From: Alteromonadaceae bacterium BrNp21-10
GTDB lineage: Bacteria > Pseudomonadota > Gammaproteobacteria > Enterobacterales > Alteromonadaceae
DNA: 64,000 nt
Reading direction: 5' to 3'
Assembly: GCA_030418115.1 (NCBI GenBank)
Contig: JAUHQD010000004.1
Span: forward strand, 186,001-250,000
The translations under genes were made by a program, and so were the position numbers. Shown here one piece after another: positions 49,401-62,852 of the stretch. The notes under the pieces are model-generated. The model made no database searches. It was given only the letters and a program-made list of their open reading frames with translations, and had not been told where the DNA came from. Position 1 is the stretch's first letter; each line of letters starts with the position of its first letter.

Positions 49401-49430
49401 TTGATGTTGTGGATAAAATGGAGCGATAAT
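49401..49430 (+). promoter_or_regulatory. dnaA promoter with DnaA box in its spacer
   Basis: TTGATG and GATAAT are 18 bases apart, and a consensus DnaA box (reverse strand, 49408-49416) fills much of the spacer. Binding of DnaA there would block RNA polymerase, so autorepression is likely. Confidence 0.6.
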
Positions 49431-49557
49431 AGACGTTAGTCAACGAAGACCTACAAATCTAGTTAAATATCATCTACTTTTAGTGCTCTATTACTAGTAT
49501 CATAAATAATTATAAAATTAGGCCAACGCTATGTTTGGTCTATGGAACAGACTTATT

Positions 49558-50943
49558 ATGTCACTTTGGAATCAATGCTTAAATCGGTTTCAGCAAGATT
49601 TGCCGACACAGCAATTTAGCATGTGGATAAGACCTCTACGTGCGGATCATCAGGGTAATACCCTAACTTTGTTTGCACCTAACCGTTTTGTATTGGATTG
49701 GGTACGCGATAAATACATTAATCAAATTACTGAACTTCTCAAAGAATTTAGTGGCAACAACATTCCTGCACTACGTTTTGACGTTGGCTCATTCGGCTCG
49801 TCTATCGTCAAGCAAACAGTTAGCGTGACGCCTGCACATAGTAATCAGCAGCAAGTACATAATACTCAGTCGAACGTAAGACCGCATCACGCACCTGTGC
49901 AGCCAGTTACTGCGGGTCAAAATAAAAGTAATATTAATTTAAATTATAAGTTCGACAACTTTGTTGAAGGTAAGTCTAACCAATTAGCACGGGCTGCAGC
50001 GACTCAAGTAGCAGATAATCCAGGTGGGGCCTATAACCCTCTATTTATTTATGGCGGCACCGGATTAGGTAAAACCCATTTGTTACATGCCGTGGGTAAC
50101 GGCATCCTTGCCAATAAAAAGGATGCGAAAATTGTGTATATGCATTCTGAGCGATTTGTTCAGGATATGGTTAAAGCGCTACAAAATAATGCCATTGAAG
50201 AATTTAAGCGCTATTACCGTAGTGTTGATGCGTTGCTAATTGATGATATTCAGTTTTTTGCTAACAAAGAGCGTTCTCAAGAAGAATTTTTTCATACCTT
50301 CAACGCGTTACTTGAAGGTAACCAGCAAATTATTTTGACATCGGATCGTTATCCTAAAGAAATAGTCGGTGTTGAAGATAGACTTAAATCCCGCTTTGGC
50401 TGGGGTCTTACTATCGCAATCGAACCACCGGAACTAGAGACGAGAGTCGCTATATTAATGCGTAAAGCATTGGAAAATAAGATTAATTTGCCAGATGAAG
50501 TGGCATTTTTTATCGCTAAACGACTTCGTTCAAATGTAAGAGAGTTAGAAGGTTCGTTAAATCGGGTAATTGCTAATGCTAATTTTACCGGTCGGGCCAT
50601 CACTATCGACTTTGTTAGAGAAGCATTGCGAGATCTACTGGCATTACAAGAAAAACTCGTTACCATTGATAACATTCAAAAAACGGTTGCAGAGTATTAC
50701 AAAATAAAAATTGCTGATATTCTGTCTAAACGTCGAAGTAGAAGTGTGGCTAGACCACGTCAGGTAGCTATGGCGCTCGCTAAAGAGTTAACTAATCATA
50801 GCTTACCGGAAATTGGCGATGCTTTTGGTGGGCGTGATCACACTACTGTTTTACATGCTTGCCGCAAGATAGTGCAGCTTCGTGAAGAAAATCATGATAT
50901 TAAAGAAGATTATCAAAATTTAATCCGTACATTGTCATCATAA
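49558..50943 (+). CDS. dnaA: Chromosomal replication initiator DnaA
   Basis: A 461-residue AAA+ initiator. Domain I ([13 protein letters not shown]), a Gln/His-rich linker (about 90-140), domain III with Walker [10 protein letters not shown] and Walker [10 protein letters not shown], and the DNA-binding domain IV with the signature [11 protein letters not shown]. The ATG at 49558 is chosen because it gives the conserved N-terminus; the upstream in-frame ATG at 49531, with AGG before it, would add nine residues. It starts the dnaA-dnaN-recF-gyrB operon. Confidence 0.97.
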   Translation: MSLWNQCLNRFQQDLPTQQFSMWIRPLRADHQGNTLTLFAPNRFVLDWVRDKYINQITELLKEFSGNNIPALRFDVGSFGSSIVKQTVSVTPAHSNQQQVHNTQSNVRPHHAPVQPVTAGQNKSNINLNYKFDNFVEGKSNQLARAAATQVADNPGGAYNPLFIYGGTGLGKTHLLHAVGNGILANKKDAKIVYMHSERFVQDMVKALQNNAIEEFKRYYRSVDALLIDDIQFFANKERSQEEFFHTFNALLEGNQQIILTSDRYPKEIVGVEDRLKSRFGWGLTIAIEPPELETRVAILMRKALENKINLPDEVAFFIAKRLRSNVRELEGSLNRVIANANFTGRAITIDFVREALRDLLALQEKLVTIDNIQKTVAEYYKIKIADILSKRRSRSVARPRQVAMALAKELTNHSLPEIGDAFGGRDHTTVLHACRKIVQLREENHDIKEDYQNLIRTLSS

Positions 50944-50967
50944 AAGAATATATAAAGAGACGTTACA

Positions 50968-52068
50968 ATGAAATTTACAATTAGCAGGGACGAATTTCTT
51001 CAACCATTGCAATTAGTATCCGGTGCTGTTGAGCGCCGTCATACTTTGCCGATATTGTCTAATGTACTGATTAAAGTGAGTGAAGGTACTCTTTGGCTTA
51101 CAGGTACTGACCTCGAAGTTGAACTTATTTCTAATGTTCCGCTGACAAGTGAAAGTGTTGATGGTGAAATTACGGTACCTGCTAAGAAGTTGTTCGATAT
51201 ATGTCGCGGATTATCAGAGGGGAGTGATCTGCAATTTGTTGTTGAAGATAATCGCGCTATTCTAAAATCTGGGCGCAGTAAATTTACTTTATCTACTTTA
51301 TCAGCAGCGGATTATCCTAATTTAGAAGATTGGCAAGGTGAAGTTGAGTTTGAAATTTCACAATCGCAACTTAAAAAATTAATAGAAAGTACTCACTTTG
51401 CGATGGCACAGCAAGATGTAAGGTATTACTTAAATGGCCTTTCTCTTGAAACCGAAGAGAATATTATTCGTACTGTCGCTACCGACGGGCATCGATTGGC
51501 TCTTTGTCGTATAGATTATGGTAGTCCACTTCCAAGTAAGCAGGTTATTATTCCCCGCAAGGGTGTGTTAGAAATTTCTCGATTAATTGAAGATAGCGAT
51601 AAGCAATTGAAAGTACAGATTGGTTCAAATCATATTCGTATTTTTTCTACTGCCTTTATTTTTACTAGTAAATTAGTGGATGGTCGCTTTCCTGACTATC
51701 GTCGTGTGTTACCTAAAGATGGCGATAAGTTTATTGAAGCTGATAAAGCGACATTAAAAAATGCGTTTTCTCGAGCTTCAATTTTGTCTAATGAAAAGTT
51801 CAGAGGTGTACGTCTTAATTTAAGTAATGCAGAATTAAAAATAACGGCTAACAACCCTGAGCAAGAAGAAGCTGAGGAAATAGTTGATGTTGAATATCAA
51901 GGTGCCGATTTAGAAATTGGTTTTAATGTTGCCTATTTAATTGATGCGCTTAATGCTTTGAGTTCGGTAAAAGTTAAAGTAACGATGGCAGATGCTAACA
52001 GTAGCGCTTTGATTGAAGATATTGCTGATGAAACTGTACTCTACGTTATTATGCCGATGCGTCTGTAA
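50968..52068 (+). CDS. dnaN: DNA polymerase III beta sliding clamp
   Basis: A 366-residue clamp with three similar domains, which tethers polymerases to DNA. The N-terminal M-K-F-T-I-S-R-D-x-F, internal R-Y-Y-L-N-G and C-terminal Y-V-I-M-P-M-R-L are conserved. It starts 24 bases after dnaA with AGAGACG upstream. Length matches E. coli (366). Confidence 0.98.
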   Translation: MKFTISRDEFLQPLQLVSGAVERRHTLPILSNVLIKVSEGTLWLTGTDLEVELISNVPLTSESVDGEITVPAKKLFDICRGLSEGSDLQFVVEDNRAILKSGRSKFTLSTLSAADYPNLEDWQGEVEFEISQSQLKKLIESTHFAMAQQDVRYYLNGLSLETEENIIRTVATDGHRLALCRIDYGSPLPSKQVIIPRKGVLEISRLIEDSDKQLKVQIGSNHIRIFSTAFIFTSKLVDGRFPDYRRVLPKDGDKFIEADKATLKNAFSRASILSNEKFRGVRLNLSNAELKITANNPEQEEAEEIVDVEYQGADLEIGFNVAYLIDALNALSSVKVKVTMADANSSALIEDIADETVLYVIMPMRL

Positions 52069-52087
52069 TTAGAATAATTAGGTTCTT

Positions 52088-55604
<3,517 letters not shown>

Positions 55605-55632
55605 AAATAGTCATTTTATTATTAAACATAAA

Positions 55633-55662
55633 AAAGCCGCTAAAATAGCGGCTTTATCTTTT
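55633..55662 (+). terminator. Terminator between gyrB and the convergent lipoprotein gene
   Basis: A 10-bp stem AAAGCCGCTA / TAGCGGCTTT with a 3-base loop has an A-run on the left and a T-rich tract on the right, so it can serve both strands. Confidence 0.8.
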
Positions 55663-55674
55663 TGATTTATAAAG

Positions 55675-56124
55675 TTATTTTATATAAACGAGAGGATTAT
55701 TACTGTCTTCAAAGTCAATAAAAAAAGTATACTCGCCCGACACTTCTGGAGTGAATTTGAAATTATTCTGTCCACCATCACAATCTGCAATAACAGGCGT
55801 ATTTACTTGTAAGATCTCACCCATTTCTTTATCAGCATATCCACAATTAAGATCTTCAGACCATTCCTTATCAACAAATTTGAATTCATAAGGTTGGCCA
55901 TCGGCAACTAACTTTGTACTCGCTTTATACAGTGTGTCAGTGACTTTAATAACCCGATAAGCTTCATCCGCTTCCCACCAAGTAAACACACCGCGTAAAT
56001 AGAGCTGGCTATAATCAGGTGTCTTAAAATCTAGCTTGTCGAGTATTGAGGTGGCACAGCCGGACAAGCCAACAGTGGTTAACACTGTGGCTAGTATACA
56101 AAGGCGTTTACTAAACTGAGTCAT
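55675..56124 (-). CDS. Small lipoprotein with a predicted glycogen-binding-like beta domain
   Basis: A 149-residue lipoprotein. The signal peptide ends in lipobox G-L-S-G-C. The mature part (L-Y-L-R-G-V-F-T-W-W-E-A, then Y-E-F-K-F-V-D-K-E-W) resembles early-set domains of the CBM48/pullulanase type, which can bind sugars or act as spacers. It lies 11 bases after glyS in the same direction and converges on gyrB. The family is not firmly recognised and the function is unknown. Confidence 0.7.
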   Translation of the reverse strand: MTQFSKRLCILATVLTTVGLSGCATSILDKLDFKTPDYSQLYLRGVFTWWEADEAYRVIKVTDTLYKASTKLVADGQPYEFKFVDKEWSEDLNCGYADKEMGEILQVNTPVIADCDGGQNNFKFTPEVSGEYTFFIDFEDSNNPLVYIK

Positions 56125-56135
56125 ATTATCTGCCG

Positions 56136-58202
56136 TTAATTCAATAGCGAAATATCGGCAACATTCAAAAACTGCGCTTGCAGATCTTTCAATAAAGCCA
56201 TGCGGTTTCGTTTTATTTTTTCATCATCCGCCATTACCATCACCGAATCAAAGAATGCATCGATTGGTACTCGTAAACTTGCGAGCTTGGTCAAAATATT
56301 CTGATAATCGGCTGTAATTAATAATGGGGCAATAGCGGATTTTACTTGTTGTAACGCGTCTGCCAACTGTTGCTCTGCTGGCTCTACAAGTAATTCACTA
56401 GACCAAATATGGTCTATATCAGCTGCATTTTTTGCCAAAATATTACCGACGCGCTTATTGGCCGCCGCTAGGCTGATCGCATTATCCAGTGTCGCAAAGT
56501 GCGCTACACCAATAATTCTGGCAGCGAAATCTGTCGGTTTGGTTGGCCGTCTTGCTTGAACTGCTTGAATTACGTCGATTGATACACCTTTATCACTATA
56601 CATGGCGCGATAGCGCGCGTTGATAAAGTCCAATACATCTTCAGTGACGTTTTTATTTGTCAGCTTATCGGTGAATAAATCAGTAGCATCTTGAATTAGG
56701 TCAATTAAATCCAGCGGTAACTGATTCTCAGCGATAATACGCAATAAGCCAATGGCCGCTCTGCGTAAGGCAAAAGGATCTTTATCGCCCTTAGGAATTA
56801 ATCCAATACCAAAGATACCGACTAAAGTATCTAATTTATCGGCTAGTGCTAGAGCGCAACTGATGTCAGCTGTCGGTAAGGTGTCACCGGCAAAGCGTGG
56901 TTGATACTGCTCATTAAGTGCCACAGCAACGGCGTTATCTTCACCGTCGTTCTTGGCATAATACATTCCCATTACACCTTGAACGTCAGGGAATTCCATC
57001 ACCATATTAGACATTAAATCGGCTTTGCAGAGTAATCCCGCACGTTTCGCTAATTCTACATCGGCATTAATACGAGAGGCAATTTTGCCTGCTAGCTGAG
57101 ATACACGTAGACTCTTGTCTTTTAGCGTGCCTAATTGTTTCTGAAAAATAACACTTTCAAGTTTTTCCACACGGCTATCAAGACGTTGTTTTTTATCGGT
57201 TTGATAGAAAAATTCAGCGTCAGCCAACCTTGGTCTAATAACTCGTTCATTACCCTGAATTATCTGTACTGGGTCTTTGCTTTGTATGTTGGTAATAAAT
57301 ACAAATTTGGCTAATAACTCACCGGCTTTAGATAAAAGTGGGAAGTATTTTTGGTCGCCCTTCATGGTATAAATTAGCGCTTCTTTTGGTACGTCTAAAA
57401 ATGATTCTTCAAAAGAGGCTTCCAAAGCAACGGGATATTCAACCAGCGCGGTAACTTCATTAAGTAAATCAGTATCAATATCGGCAACTGCATTATGTGT
57501 GCTAGCAATGGCGAGAATACTCTCGTTAATAAGTTGCTTACGCCGCTCAAAGTCAGCAATAACAAAGTGCTGCTCTAAATGTGCGAGATAATTATCGACG
57601 TGCTCCAATTCAAATGTCTTTTCACCGTGGAAGCGGTGTCCATACAGAGTTTTTGAACTGGTTTTACCAAGAACAGTAGCAGCTAATAGTTGATCACCAT
57701 AGAGCAACGTAATGCTGTGTACTGGGCGTATAAACTGAGTTTTATTACTCCCCCAGCGCATAGGTTTGGATATGGGTAATTTATTTAGGGCATTGTTGAC
57801 TAGTTTTTCAATAAGTTGGGGTAGTGTTTGGCCTTTAATTTCAGCGTTGTGAACCAGCCATTCGCCTTTCTCTGTAGATAGGCGTTGGGCGTCAGCAACG
57901 TCAATATCATTTCCACGAGCCCAGCCCATAGCGGCTTTAGTTGGATTACCCTCACCGTCAAACGCGGCACTCACAGCGGGACCGCGTTTCTCAATGACTT
58001 TATCAGCTTGTTGATAGGCTAGGTCACTAACTACCACAGCTAAGCGTCTAGGCGTGGCATACCAAGTCACCTTGGTGAAGGTCAATTCGATACTTGTTAA
58101 TTCTTGCTCAATATTATCAGCAAGGGCAGAAGCAAGTGTGGTTAGAGATTTTGGAGGTAATTCTTCACAGCCAACTTCAATCAGTAAATTCTGCGAGCTC
58201 AT
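56136..58202 (-). CDS. glyS: Glycyl-tRNA synthetase beta subunit
   Basis: A 688-residue beta subunit of the alpha2-beta2 glycyl-tRNA synthetase. The N-terminus ([12 protein letters not shown]), L-Y-G-H-R-F-H and the C-terminal anticodon-binding region (R-V-x-N-I-L-A-K) are typical. It starts one base after the glyQ stop. The length is normal. Confidence 0.97.
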   Translation of the reverse strand: MSSQNLLIEVGCEELPPKSLTTLASALADNIEQELTSIELTFTKVTWYATPRRLAVVVSDLAYQQADKVIEKRGPAVSAAFDGEGNPTKAAMGWARGNDIDVADAQRLSTEKGEWLVHNAEIKGQTLPQLIEKLVNNALNKLPISKPMRWGSNKTQFIRPVHSITLLYGDQLLAATVLGKTSSKTLYGHRFHGEKTFELEHVDNYLAHLEQHFVIADFERRKQLINESILAIASTHNAVADIDTDLLNEVTALVEYPVALEASFEESFLDVPKEALIYTMKGDQKYFPLLSKAGELLAKFVFITNIQSKDPVQIIQGNERVIRPRLADAEFFYQTDKKQRLDSRVEKLESVIFQKQLGTLKDKSLRVSQLAGKIASRINADVELAKRAGLLCKADLMSNMVMEFPDVQGVMGMYYAKNDGEDNAVAVALNEQYQPRFAGDTLPTADISCALALADKLDTLVGIFGIGLIPKGDKDPFALRRAAIGLLRIIAENQLPLDLIDLIQDATDLFTDKLTNKNVTEDVLDFINARYRAMYSDKGVSIDVIQAVQARRPTKPTDFAARIIGVAHFATLDNAISLAAANKRVGNILAKNAADIDHIWSSELLVEPAEQQLADALQQVKSAIAPLLITADYQNILTKLASLRVPIDAFFDSVMVMADDEKIKRNRMALLKDLQAQFLNVADISLLN

Positions 58203-58203
58203 A

Positions 58204-59109
58204 TCAATTTTTCTCCTTACACATTGGAAAGCCTAACGATTCTCTAGTCTGGTAATAGCTTTCTGCAACGGCCTTGGACAATGTTCGAACGCGTAATATA
58301 TAACGTTGACGCTCGGTAACTGAAATTGCATGACGTGCGTCCAACAAATTAAAAGCATGAGAGGCCTTCATAACTTGTTCATAGGCAGGTAAGGGAAGAT
58401 TATTCTCTATCAAAGACTGACTTTCTTTTTCACATTGATCAAACTCTTTGAATAATGCGTCAACATCAGCATATTCAAAATTATAAGTGGATTGTTCTAC
58501 TTCATTTTGATGGAACACGTCGCCATAGGTGACTTTACCCATTGGCCCGTCTGTCCATACTAAGTCATAAATACTATCTACACCTTGAATATACATGGCT
58601 AAACGTTCTAAACCGTAGGTGATTTCACCGGTAACTGGGGCACACTCAAGTCCGCCGATTTGCTGGAAGTAAGTAAACTGCGTGACTTCCATTCCATTAA
58701 GCCATACTTCCCAGCCTAATCCCCAAGCGCCAAGAGTAGGTGATTCCCAGTTGTCTTCAACAAAACGGATGTCATGTACAAGCGGATCAAAGCCTAATTC
58801 CTGCAAGGAACCTAGGTATAATTCTTGAATATTTTCAGGGGATGGCTTTAGCATCACTTGAAATTGATAATAGTGTTGGAGGCGGTTGGGGTTTTCACCA
58901 TAACGGCCATCTGTCGGGCGTCGACAAGGCTGAACATAAGCGCTGCTTATAGGCTCAGGGCCTATTGCACGTAAAAATGTCATGGGGTGAAATGTACCCG
59001 CACCAACTTGCATATCGAGAGGTTGGATAATGACACAACCCTGACGGGCCCAATAATCCTGTAAGGCCAGGATCAGTCCTTGAAATGTTTTAATATCAAA
59101 CTTGTGCAT
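58204..59109 (-). CDS. glyQ: Glycyl-tRNA synthetase alpha subunit
   Basis: A 301-residue catalytic alpha subunit; class II motifs [24 protein letters not shown] and Q-F-Q-V-M are present. It leads the glyQ-glyS operon and diverges from tag across 120 bases. Length matches E. coli. Confidence 0.98.
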   Translation of the reverse strand: MHKFDIKTFQGLILALQDYWARQGCVIIQPLDMQVGAGTFHPMTFLRAIGPEPISSAYVQPCRRPTDGRYGENPNRLQHYYQFQVMLKPSPENIQELYLGSLQELGFDPLVHDIRFVEDNWESPTLGAWGLGWEVWLNGMEVTQFTYFQQIGGLECAPVTGEITYGLERLAMYIQGVDSIYDLVWTDGPMGKVTYGDVFHQNEVEQSTYNFEYADVDALFKEFDQCEKESQSLIENNLPLPAYEQVMKASHAFNLLDARHAISVTERQRYILRVRTLSKAVAESYYQTRESLGFPMCKEKN

Positions 59110-59229
59110 AGAACAATCAGTTTCATTAGAAATTAGCTAAAAAATAGCCGCCAAGTATACCTTTTAGCGGAGCTTGAATGTAGTGTAATAACGTGATTTT
59201 ACATAATCGAAGCTAAGTAGGTGAGTAAA

Positions 59230-59811
59230 ATGAGTGTAATTCGTTGTGAGTGGGCGGGTAAAGATCCCATTTATCGGCAATACCACGATGAAGTTTGGGG
59301 GCGGCCAGTAGTCGATTCAAAAACGCTTTTTGCCAAGCTTTGCCTTGATGGTCAGCAAGCAGGGTTGAGTTGGCTCACAATCCTAAAAAGGCAGGCTAAT
59401 TACCAAGAGGCATTTGCTCAGTTTGAGCCTAAAAAAATTGTGTTATTTGACGCCAATAAAATCGAAGAGTTTATGCTTAATAGCGGCATTATTCGTAATC
59501 GACAAAAGATTAATTCAATTATTAATAACGCTAAAGCCTATTTAGCCATTGAGGAGCGAGGTACGGAGTTTAACGATTTTATCTGGCAGTTTGTAGAAGG
59601 GAAAACTATTGTCAATCAATGGCAACAACGCTCGCAGATCCCTGTTACTACGCTCGAGTCCGATAAGATGGCTAAGGCATTAAAAATTGCTGGTTTTTCT
59701 TTTGTTGGTAGCACTATTTGCTACGCCTTTATGCAAGCAATGGGCTTGGTTAATGACCATACAACGGATTGTCATTGCCACCAAAAATGTGCAGCACTGG
59801 CAAGACGCTAA
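59230..59811 (+). CDS. tag: DNA-3-methyladenine glycosylase I
   Basis: A 193-residue base-excision repair enzyme that removes 3-methyladenine. The ATG at 59230 is preferred over the GTG at 59221 because AGG lies 9 bases upstream and directly abuts the GTG. Zinc ligands are visible as Cys6, His19 and the C-terminal His177/Cys181 pair; Y-H-D-E-V-W-G and G-L-S-W-x-x-I-L-x-x-R are conserved. It converges on the DUF2489 gene with a 3-base gap. Confidence 0.95.
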   Translation: MSVIRCEWAGKDPIYRQYHDEVWGRPVVDSKTLFAKLCLDGQQAGLSWLTILKRQANYQEAFAQFEPKKIVLFDANKIEEFMLNSGIIRNRQKINSIINNAKAYLAIEERGTEFNDFIWQFVEGKTIVNQWQQRSQIPVTTLESDKMAKALKIAGFSFVGSTICYAFMQAMGLVNDHTTDCHCHQKCAALARR

Positions 59812-59814
59812 GGC

Positions 59815-60255
59815 TTAAACAACAAAGTGTTTCAGTTGTTCAATTTCCTTAAGAATGTTTGATTCCAGCTTTGCTTCTAATTCTTCCCGCTGAAGATCCA
59901 TTTTACGCCGTTCATTCTTAGACTGTTGTTGTCGTTCCTCATGGGTTGGCATGTGCTTTATTTGATCATATAAAGCGTAGAGGTTCGAATAAATACTGGC
60001 GTAATCAGGACGGGGTGTAACAGGAACCGCCTCTAGAAGCTTGTACAGCCGAATACAACCTTCAGAGAGGTCACATTGTTGTTGTGACATCGCAAAGGCT
60101 ATCGTCTGAATACTTTCGCTAATATTGGCAATCCGAGTATTGCGTACGGCATTTTGTTCGTTGGTTTGTTTGTTTAATTGAAACAACAGACGACCAGCAT
60201 AAAATGCCAAAGCCGCAATAATTATAATAGCTAAAATGATAATTATGGTAAGCAT
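59815..60255 (-). CDS. DUF2489 family membrane-anchored protein
   Basis: A 146-residue protein with one N-terminal membrane helix (about 2-24), then a helical, charged region. It resembles DUF2489 proteins found beside yihI in marine gammaproteobacteria. Function unknown. It lies 3 bases after the YihI gene, so the two are likely co-transcribed. Confidence 0.75.
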   Translation of the reverse strand: MLTIIIILAIIIIAALAFYAGRLLFQLNKQTNEQNAVRNTRIANISESIQTIAFAMSQQQCDLSEGCIRLYKLLEAVPVTPRPDYASIYSNLYALYDQIKHMPTHEERQQQSKNERRKMDLQREELEAKLESNILKEIEQLKHFVV

Positions 60256-60258
60256 AAC

Positions 60259-60774
60259 CTAACGGAAGTTGTCCAAATTACTGTTTTCAAACTGATCGAA
60301 TAAGTCTTGGTCTTCTAGCTCTCCCAAGTCATCCTCTTTTTCAGAGGAAATACCTAATAATGAGCACAAGGTTTTATGTCGGGATAGTTGCTGGTCGACA
60401 TAATCTTGTTCATCTCGCTTAAGGCGTTTTCCGTTATCAACTTTATTGAGTAATGCTTCTAGCTTCGGATCTTTTTCAATGGCCGCAAGTTCTTCTTTAG
60501 GAGAGAAAAACTTAGGCTTAGGGACGGATTTAACCATCGGCTTATCAGCCACTAACTGAACCGGCTTTTTACTACCGTGTCGATTGTCACTATTTGTATT
60601 TGCGCCATGTGCTAATGCGGCTTGTGAATTTTGCTCAACATTTTGTCGGTTACCTGAGGGTTTACCGCTATGCTTTTTGGGACGTCCTGAAGGCTTATTG
60701 GGAGCTCTGTCCGCTTTAGGGGTACTACGTACACCAATGAGGCCGACTTTACGGTTCTTTTTGATCTTAGGCAT
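60259..60774 (-). CDS. yihI: Der GTPase-activating protein YihI
   Basis: A 171-residue protein with a basic N-terminus (M-P-K-I-K-K-N-R-K) and Pro/Lys-rich region, and an acidic C-terminal half (D-x-x-L-x-A-L-L-N-K-V-D, E-D-D-L-G-E-L-E-D). YihI stimulates GTP hydrolysis by Der in 50S assembly. The ATG at 60774 is taken over an in-frame TTG at 60783. It neighbours a CsrC-type RNA as in E. coli. Confidence 0.85.
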   Translation of the reverse strand: MPKIKKNRKVGLIGVRSTPKADRAPNKPSGRPKKHSGKPSGNRQNVEQNSQAALAHGANTNSDNRHGSKKPVQLVADKPMVKSVPKPKFFSPKEELAAIEKDPKLEALLNKVDNGKRLKRDEQDYVDQQLSRHKTLCSLLGISSEKEDDLGELEDQDLFDQFENSNLDNFR

Positions 60775-60881
60775 GATTATCAATAATGAAGGAAGCTATA
60801 AGTCCATTTTACCTAGGTATTCCAATAGACGCGAATATTAAACAGAAGAAAGTGATATTGGAGGTGTAATTAAAAAGGGCT

Positions 60882-60916
60882 AAAAAAGAAAAAGGCGATA
60901 GTTTGCACTATCACCT
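60882..60916 (-). terminator. Terminator of the CsrC-type RNA
   Basis: Stem AGGTGATAGT / ACTATCGCCT (one G-U pair), GCAA loop, followed by TTTTCTTTTTT on the minus strand. Confidence 0.85.
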
Positions 60917-61163
60917 CTCGATAAACTGAGTGTCAATAGACACTTCTCCCATTATCTTTATCCCTAAACTAGAGGTAAACCTCAGTTGGGCTGACTTCTC
61001 TTATTTTTATTATTATCGAGGCCAATAATTTTTTTCTCGGTCATCCTGACGCTTTATTGTTCGTCCAATGTTCTTTCTAATAGAAAGCTAAAGTAGTTAG
61101 AGTTAGTAAACTCTGAAACTTCCTTGAACAAGCTGTACAGCTTGGCTTCCCTGTTTTTCTTGG
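60882..61163 (-). ncRNA. csrC: Probable CsrC/RsmZ-type CsrA-sequestering RNA
   Basis: Position: between yihI and engB (with cytochrome c4 inserted) on the same strand as polA, matching csrC of E. coli. About 280 bases long. Six GGA motifs occur on this strand (near 60947, 60961, 61044, 61064, 61121 and 61148), including GTCA-GGA-TGAC, a hairpin with GGA in the loop as CsrA prefers. It ends in a 10-bp stem with a GCAA tetraloop and a long T tract, similar to the E. coli csrC terminator. It should bind and titrate CsrA/RsmA. Ends are estimated from promoter and terminator. Confidence 0.75.
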
Positions 61164-61169
61164 GAGGAA

Positions 61170-61197
61170 AGATTACAGCATTCACTAAATTTTACAA
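61170..61197 (-). promoter_or_regulatory. Promoter of the CsrC-type RNA
   Basis: TTGTAA, 16 bases, TAATCT on the minus strand. A direct repeat TTGTAA-N6-TTGTAA overlaps the -35 box and could be a regulator site; it only partly resembles the palindromic GacA box. Confidence 0.45.
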
Positions 61198-61285
61198 CTT
61201 ATTTACAATTAAAAAATGAACTTTTTTCCGAAACTGTACTTAAATGACTGTTTTTATTGAAAACAATCCAATTTAAATGGGCTTA

Positions 61286-61909
61286 TTAGTAGAGCCCAGC
61301 GACATAACTTGCTAACAAATTGATATCGTCATCACTTAAGCGTTTGGCAATATCTTGCATCATAGTGTTCGTATCATTGGCGCGCTGACCACTACGGAAT
61401 TTCTCAAGCTGACTTTTTAGGTAAGTGGCATGTTGACCACTAATATCCGGAAATTTTGCTAGGCCCATGCCGTCACCCCTAGGACCATGACAGGCGCTAC
61501 AAGCTGGAATGCCCTTTTCCATATCACCACCTTGGTATAATTTACTGCCAGCGGCAATCACATCCTCTGGAGCGCCCGAAATCTCAGCTTTTTGACTCGC
61601 ATAATAGGCAGCTAAATCGGCGACGTCTTGCTCGGATAGCGCTGCGGCCATGCCATTCATGACAGGATCATTACGCCCTGCTTCGCCATTTGATTTAGCG
61701 GCAAGTTGAAAGTCTTGTAATTGCTTAGTGATATAGTCAGCATGCTGACCCGCTAATTTAGGATACATATCCACCTGGCTATTGCCATCGGCGCCGTGAC
61801 AGGCTGTACAAGTTACTGATTTAGCTTTTCCTGCTTCTACATTACCCGCAGCATAAGCGGCGCAATTAATTCCTAAAGTCAGGCATACCCAAAAACATAT
61901 TTTTTTCAT
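61286..61909 (-). CDS. Cytochrome c4 (diheme)
   Basis: A 207-residue periplasmic diheme cytochrome that passes electrons to terminal oxidases. Two haem motifs, C-T-A-C-H and C-S-A-C-H, are present with matching distal Met segments. The ATG at 61909 gives a typical signal peptide (I-C-F-W-V-C-L ... A-A-Y-A); the longer frame up to 61966 adds a non-conserved stretch. It lies between engB (divergent) and the CsrC-type RNA. Confidence 0.9.
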   Translation of the reverse strand: MKKICFWVCLTLGINCAAYAAGNVEAGKAKSVTCTACHGADGNSQVDMYPKLAGQHADYITKQLQDFQLAAKSNGEAGRNDPVMNGMAAALSEQDVADLAAYYASQKAEISGAPEDVIAAGSKLYQGGDMEKGIPACSACHGPRGDGMGLAKFPDISGQHATYLKSQLEKFRSGQRANDTNTMMQDIAKRLSDDDINLLASYVAGLY

Positions 61910-62184
61910 ATTTTTTCTCTTCGCACTTAAGATGGCAGATAGAAACGCTTGGCGTATTTTACACATTTATGCATCGAGTAAAATATATTCCCGTTGTTTT
62001 GTAAGGATATTATTGAAAATTAAATATTCCAGCATAGTAAATACCGCTCCTTAATATGGTCTCATGGCTTGTATTTATTGGTCTACACCTAAATTAGCGC
62101 AGTAAAATAAGGGGAGCGTTTTTCTAACTAAAATAGGTTAAAATACCTTAATTGAATCTTTATTAATTACAAAGGGTTATTTAG

Positions 62185-62784
62185 TTGTCTTATTATCGCC
62201 AAGCAAAATTTGTACTAAGCGCACCAGACATTAGTCACTTGTTAACAGATGAGGGTATTGAAGTTGCTTTCGCTGGCCGGTCAAACGCCGGTAAGTCAAG
62301 TGCGCTAAATACCTTAACAGGTCAGAAAAGTTTAGCTAGAACCAGTAAAACTCCCGGCCGCACCCAAATGATCAATGTTTTTGAATTGGATGAAGGTCGT
62401 CGACTTATTGATCTACCAGGTTACGGATTCGCCCAAGTACCCATTGAGATGAAAAAGAAATGGCAAAAATCGCTGGGTGAATATTTGCAGAAGCGAACGA
62501 GCTTAAAAGGAATCGTGGTGTTAATGGATATTCGCCATCCTTTTAAAGATCTCGACCAAGAGCTTATTCACTGGGCTGTTGCCAGTAATTTACCGGTTTT
62601 AGCGCTATTGACTAAAGCGGATAAATTTAAAGCGGGTAAACAAAAAGCGCAGTTGCTGATGGCCCGCGAAGCGGCGCTAGCCTTTTGTGGTGATGTCACC
62701 GTACATAGTTTTTCATCGTTAAAGCGAACCGGACTTCAAGACTTGCAAGGAATATTGGATATTTGGTTTGAGCTTGAAAAGTAA
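62185..62784 (+). CDS. engB: Ribosome biogenesis GTPase EngB (YihA/YsxC)
   Basis: A 199-residue essential GTPase for 50S assembly. G1 [10 protein letters not shown]3 D-L-P-G-Y-G, and G4 T-K-A-D are clear. The start is TTG at 62185 with AAAGGG upstream. It diverges from cytochrome c4 and faces polA, as in many gammaproteobacteria. Confidence 0.96.
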   Translation: MSYYRQAKFVLSAPDISHLLTDEGIEVAFAGRSNAGKSSALNTLTGQKSLARTSKTPGRTQMINVFELDEGRRLIDLPGYGFAQVPIEMKKKWQKSLGEYLQKRTSLKGIVVLMDIRHPFKDLDQELIHWAVASNLPVLALLTKADKFKAGKQKAQLLMAREAALAFCGDVTVHSFSSLKRTGLQDLQGILDIWFELEK

Positions 62785-62821
62785 TTAAATACTCACGTTA
62801 TGAAAAGAGTGCTGCAGATAA

Positions 62822-62852
62822 AAGAAAACCCCGTTAGTTTACTAACGGGGTT
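62822..62852 (-). terminator. Terminator, possibly of a small RNA downstream of Spot 42
   Basis: Stem AACCCCGTTAG / CTAACGGGGTT with a 4-base loop; on the minus strand it is followed by TTCTTT, while the plus-strand side has no T-run. So it ends a minus-strand transcript, not engB. Confidence 0.7.

Larger units (their letters stand above)
49028..49557. other. rpmH-dnaA intergenic region with a second DnaA-box cluster
   Basis: A 530-base AT-rich, non-coding region between divergent rpmH and dnaA. It holds the rpmH promoter, DnaA boxes at 49186-49194 (reverse TTATTCACA), 49214-49222 (TTATGCACA) and 49408-49416 (reverse TTATCCACA), and a dnaA promoter. Pseudomonas has its functional oriC here, so this may be an alternative or secondary origin, or just the dnaA control region. 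The strand of genes switches exactly here. Confidence 0.6.
60775..61285. other. YihI-cytochrome c4 intergenic region
   Basis: This 511-base gap holds no protein gene. It contains a CsrC-type RNA with its own promoter and terminator on the minus strand, described separately. Confidence 0.7.
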
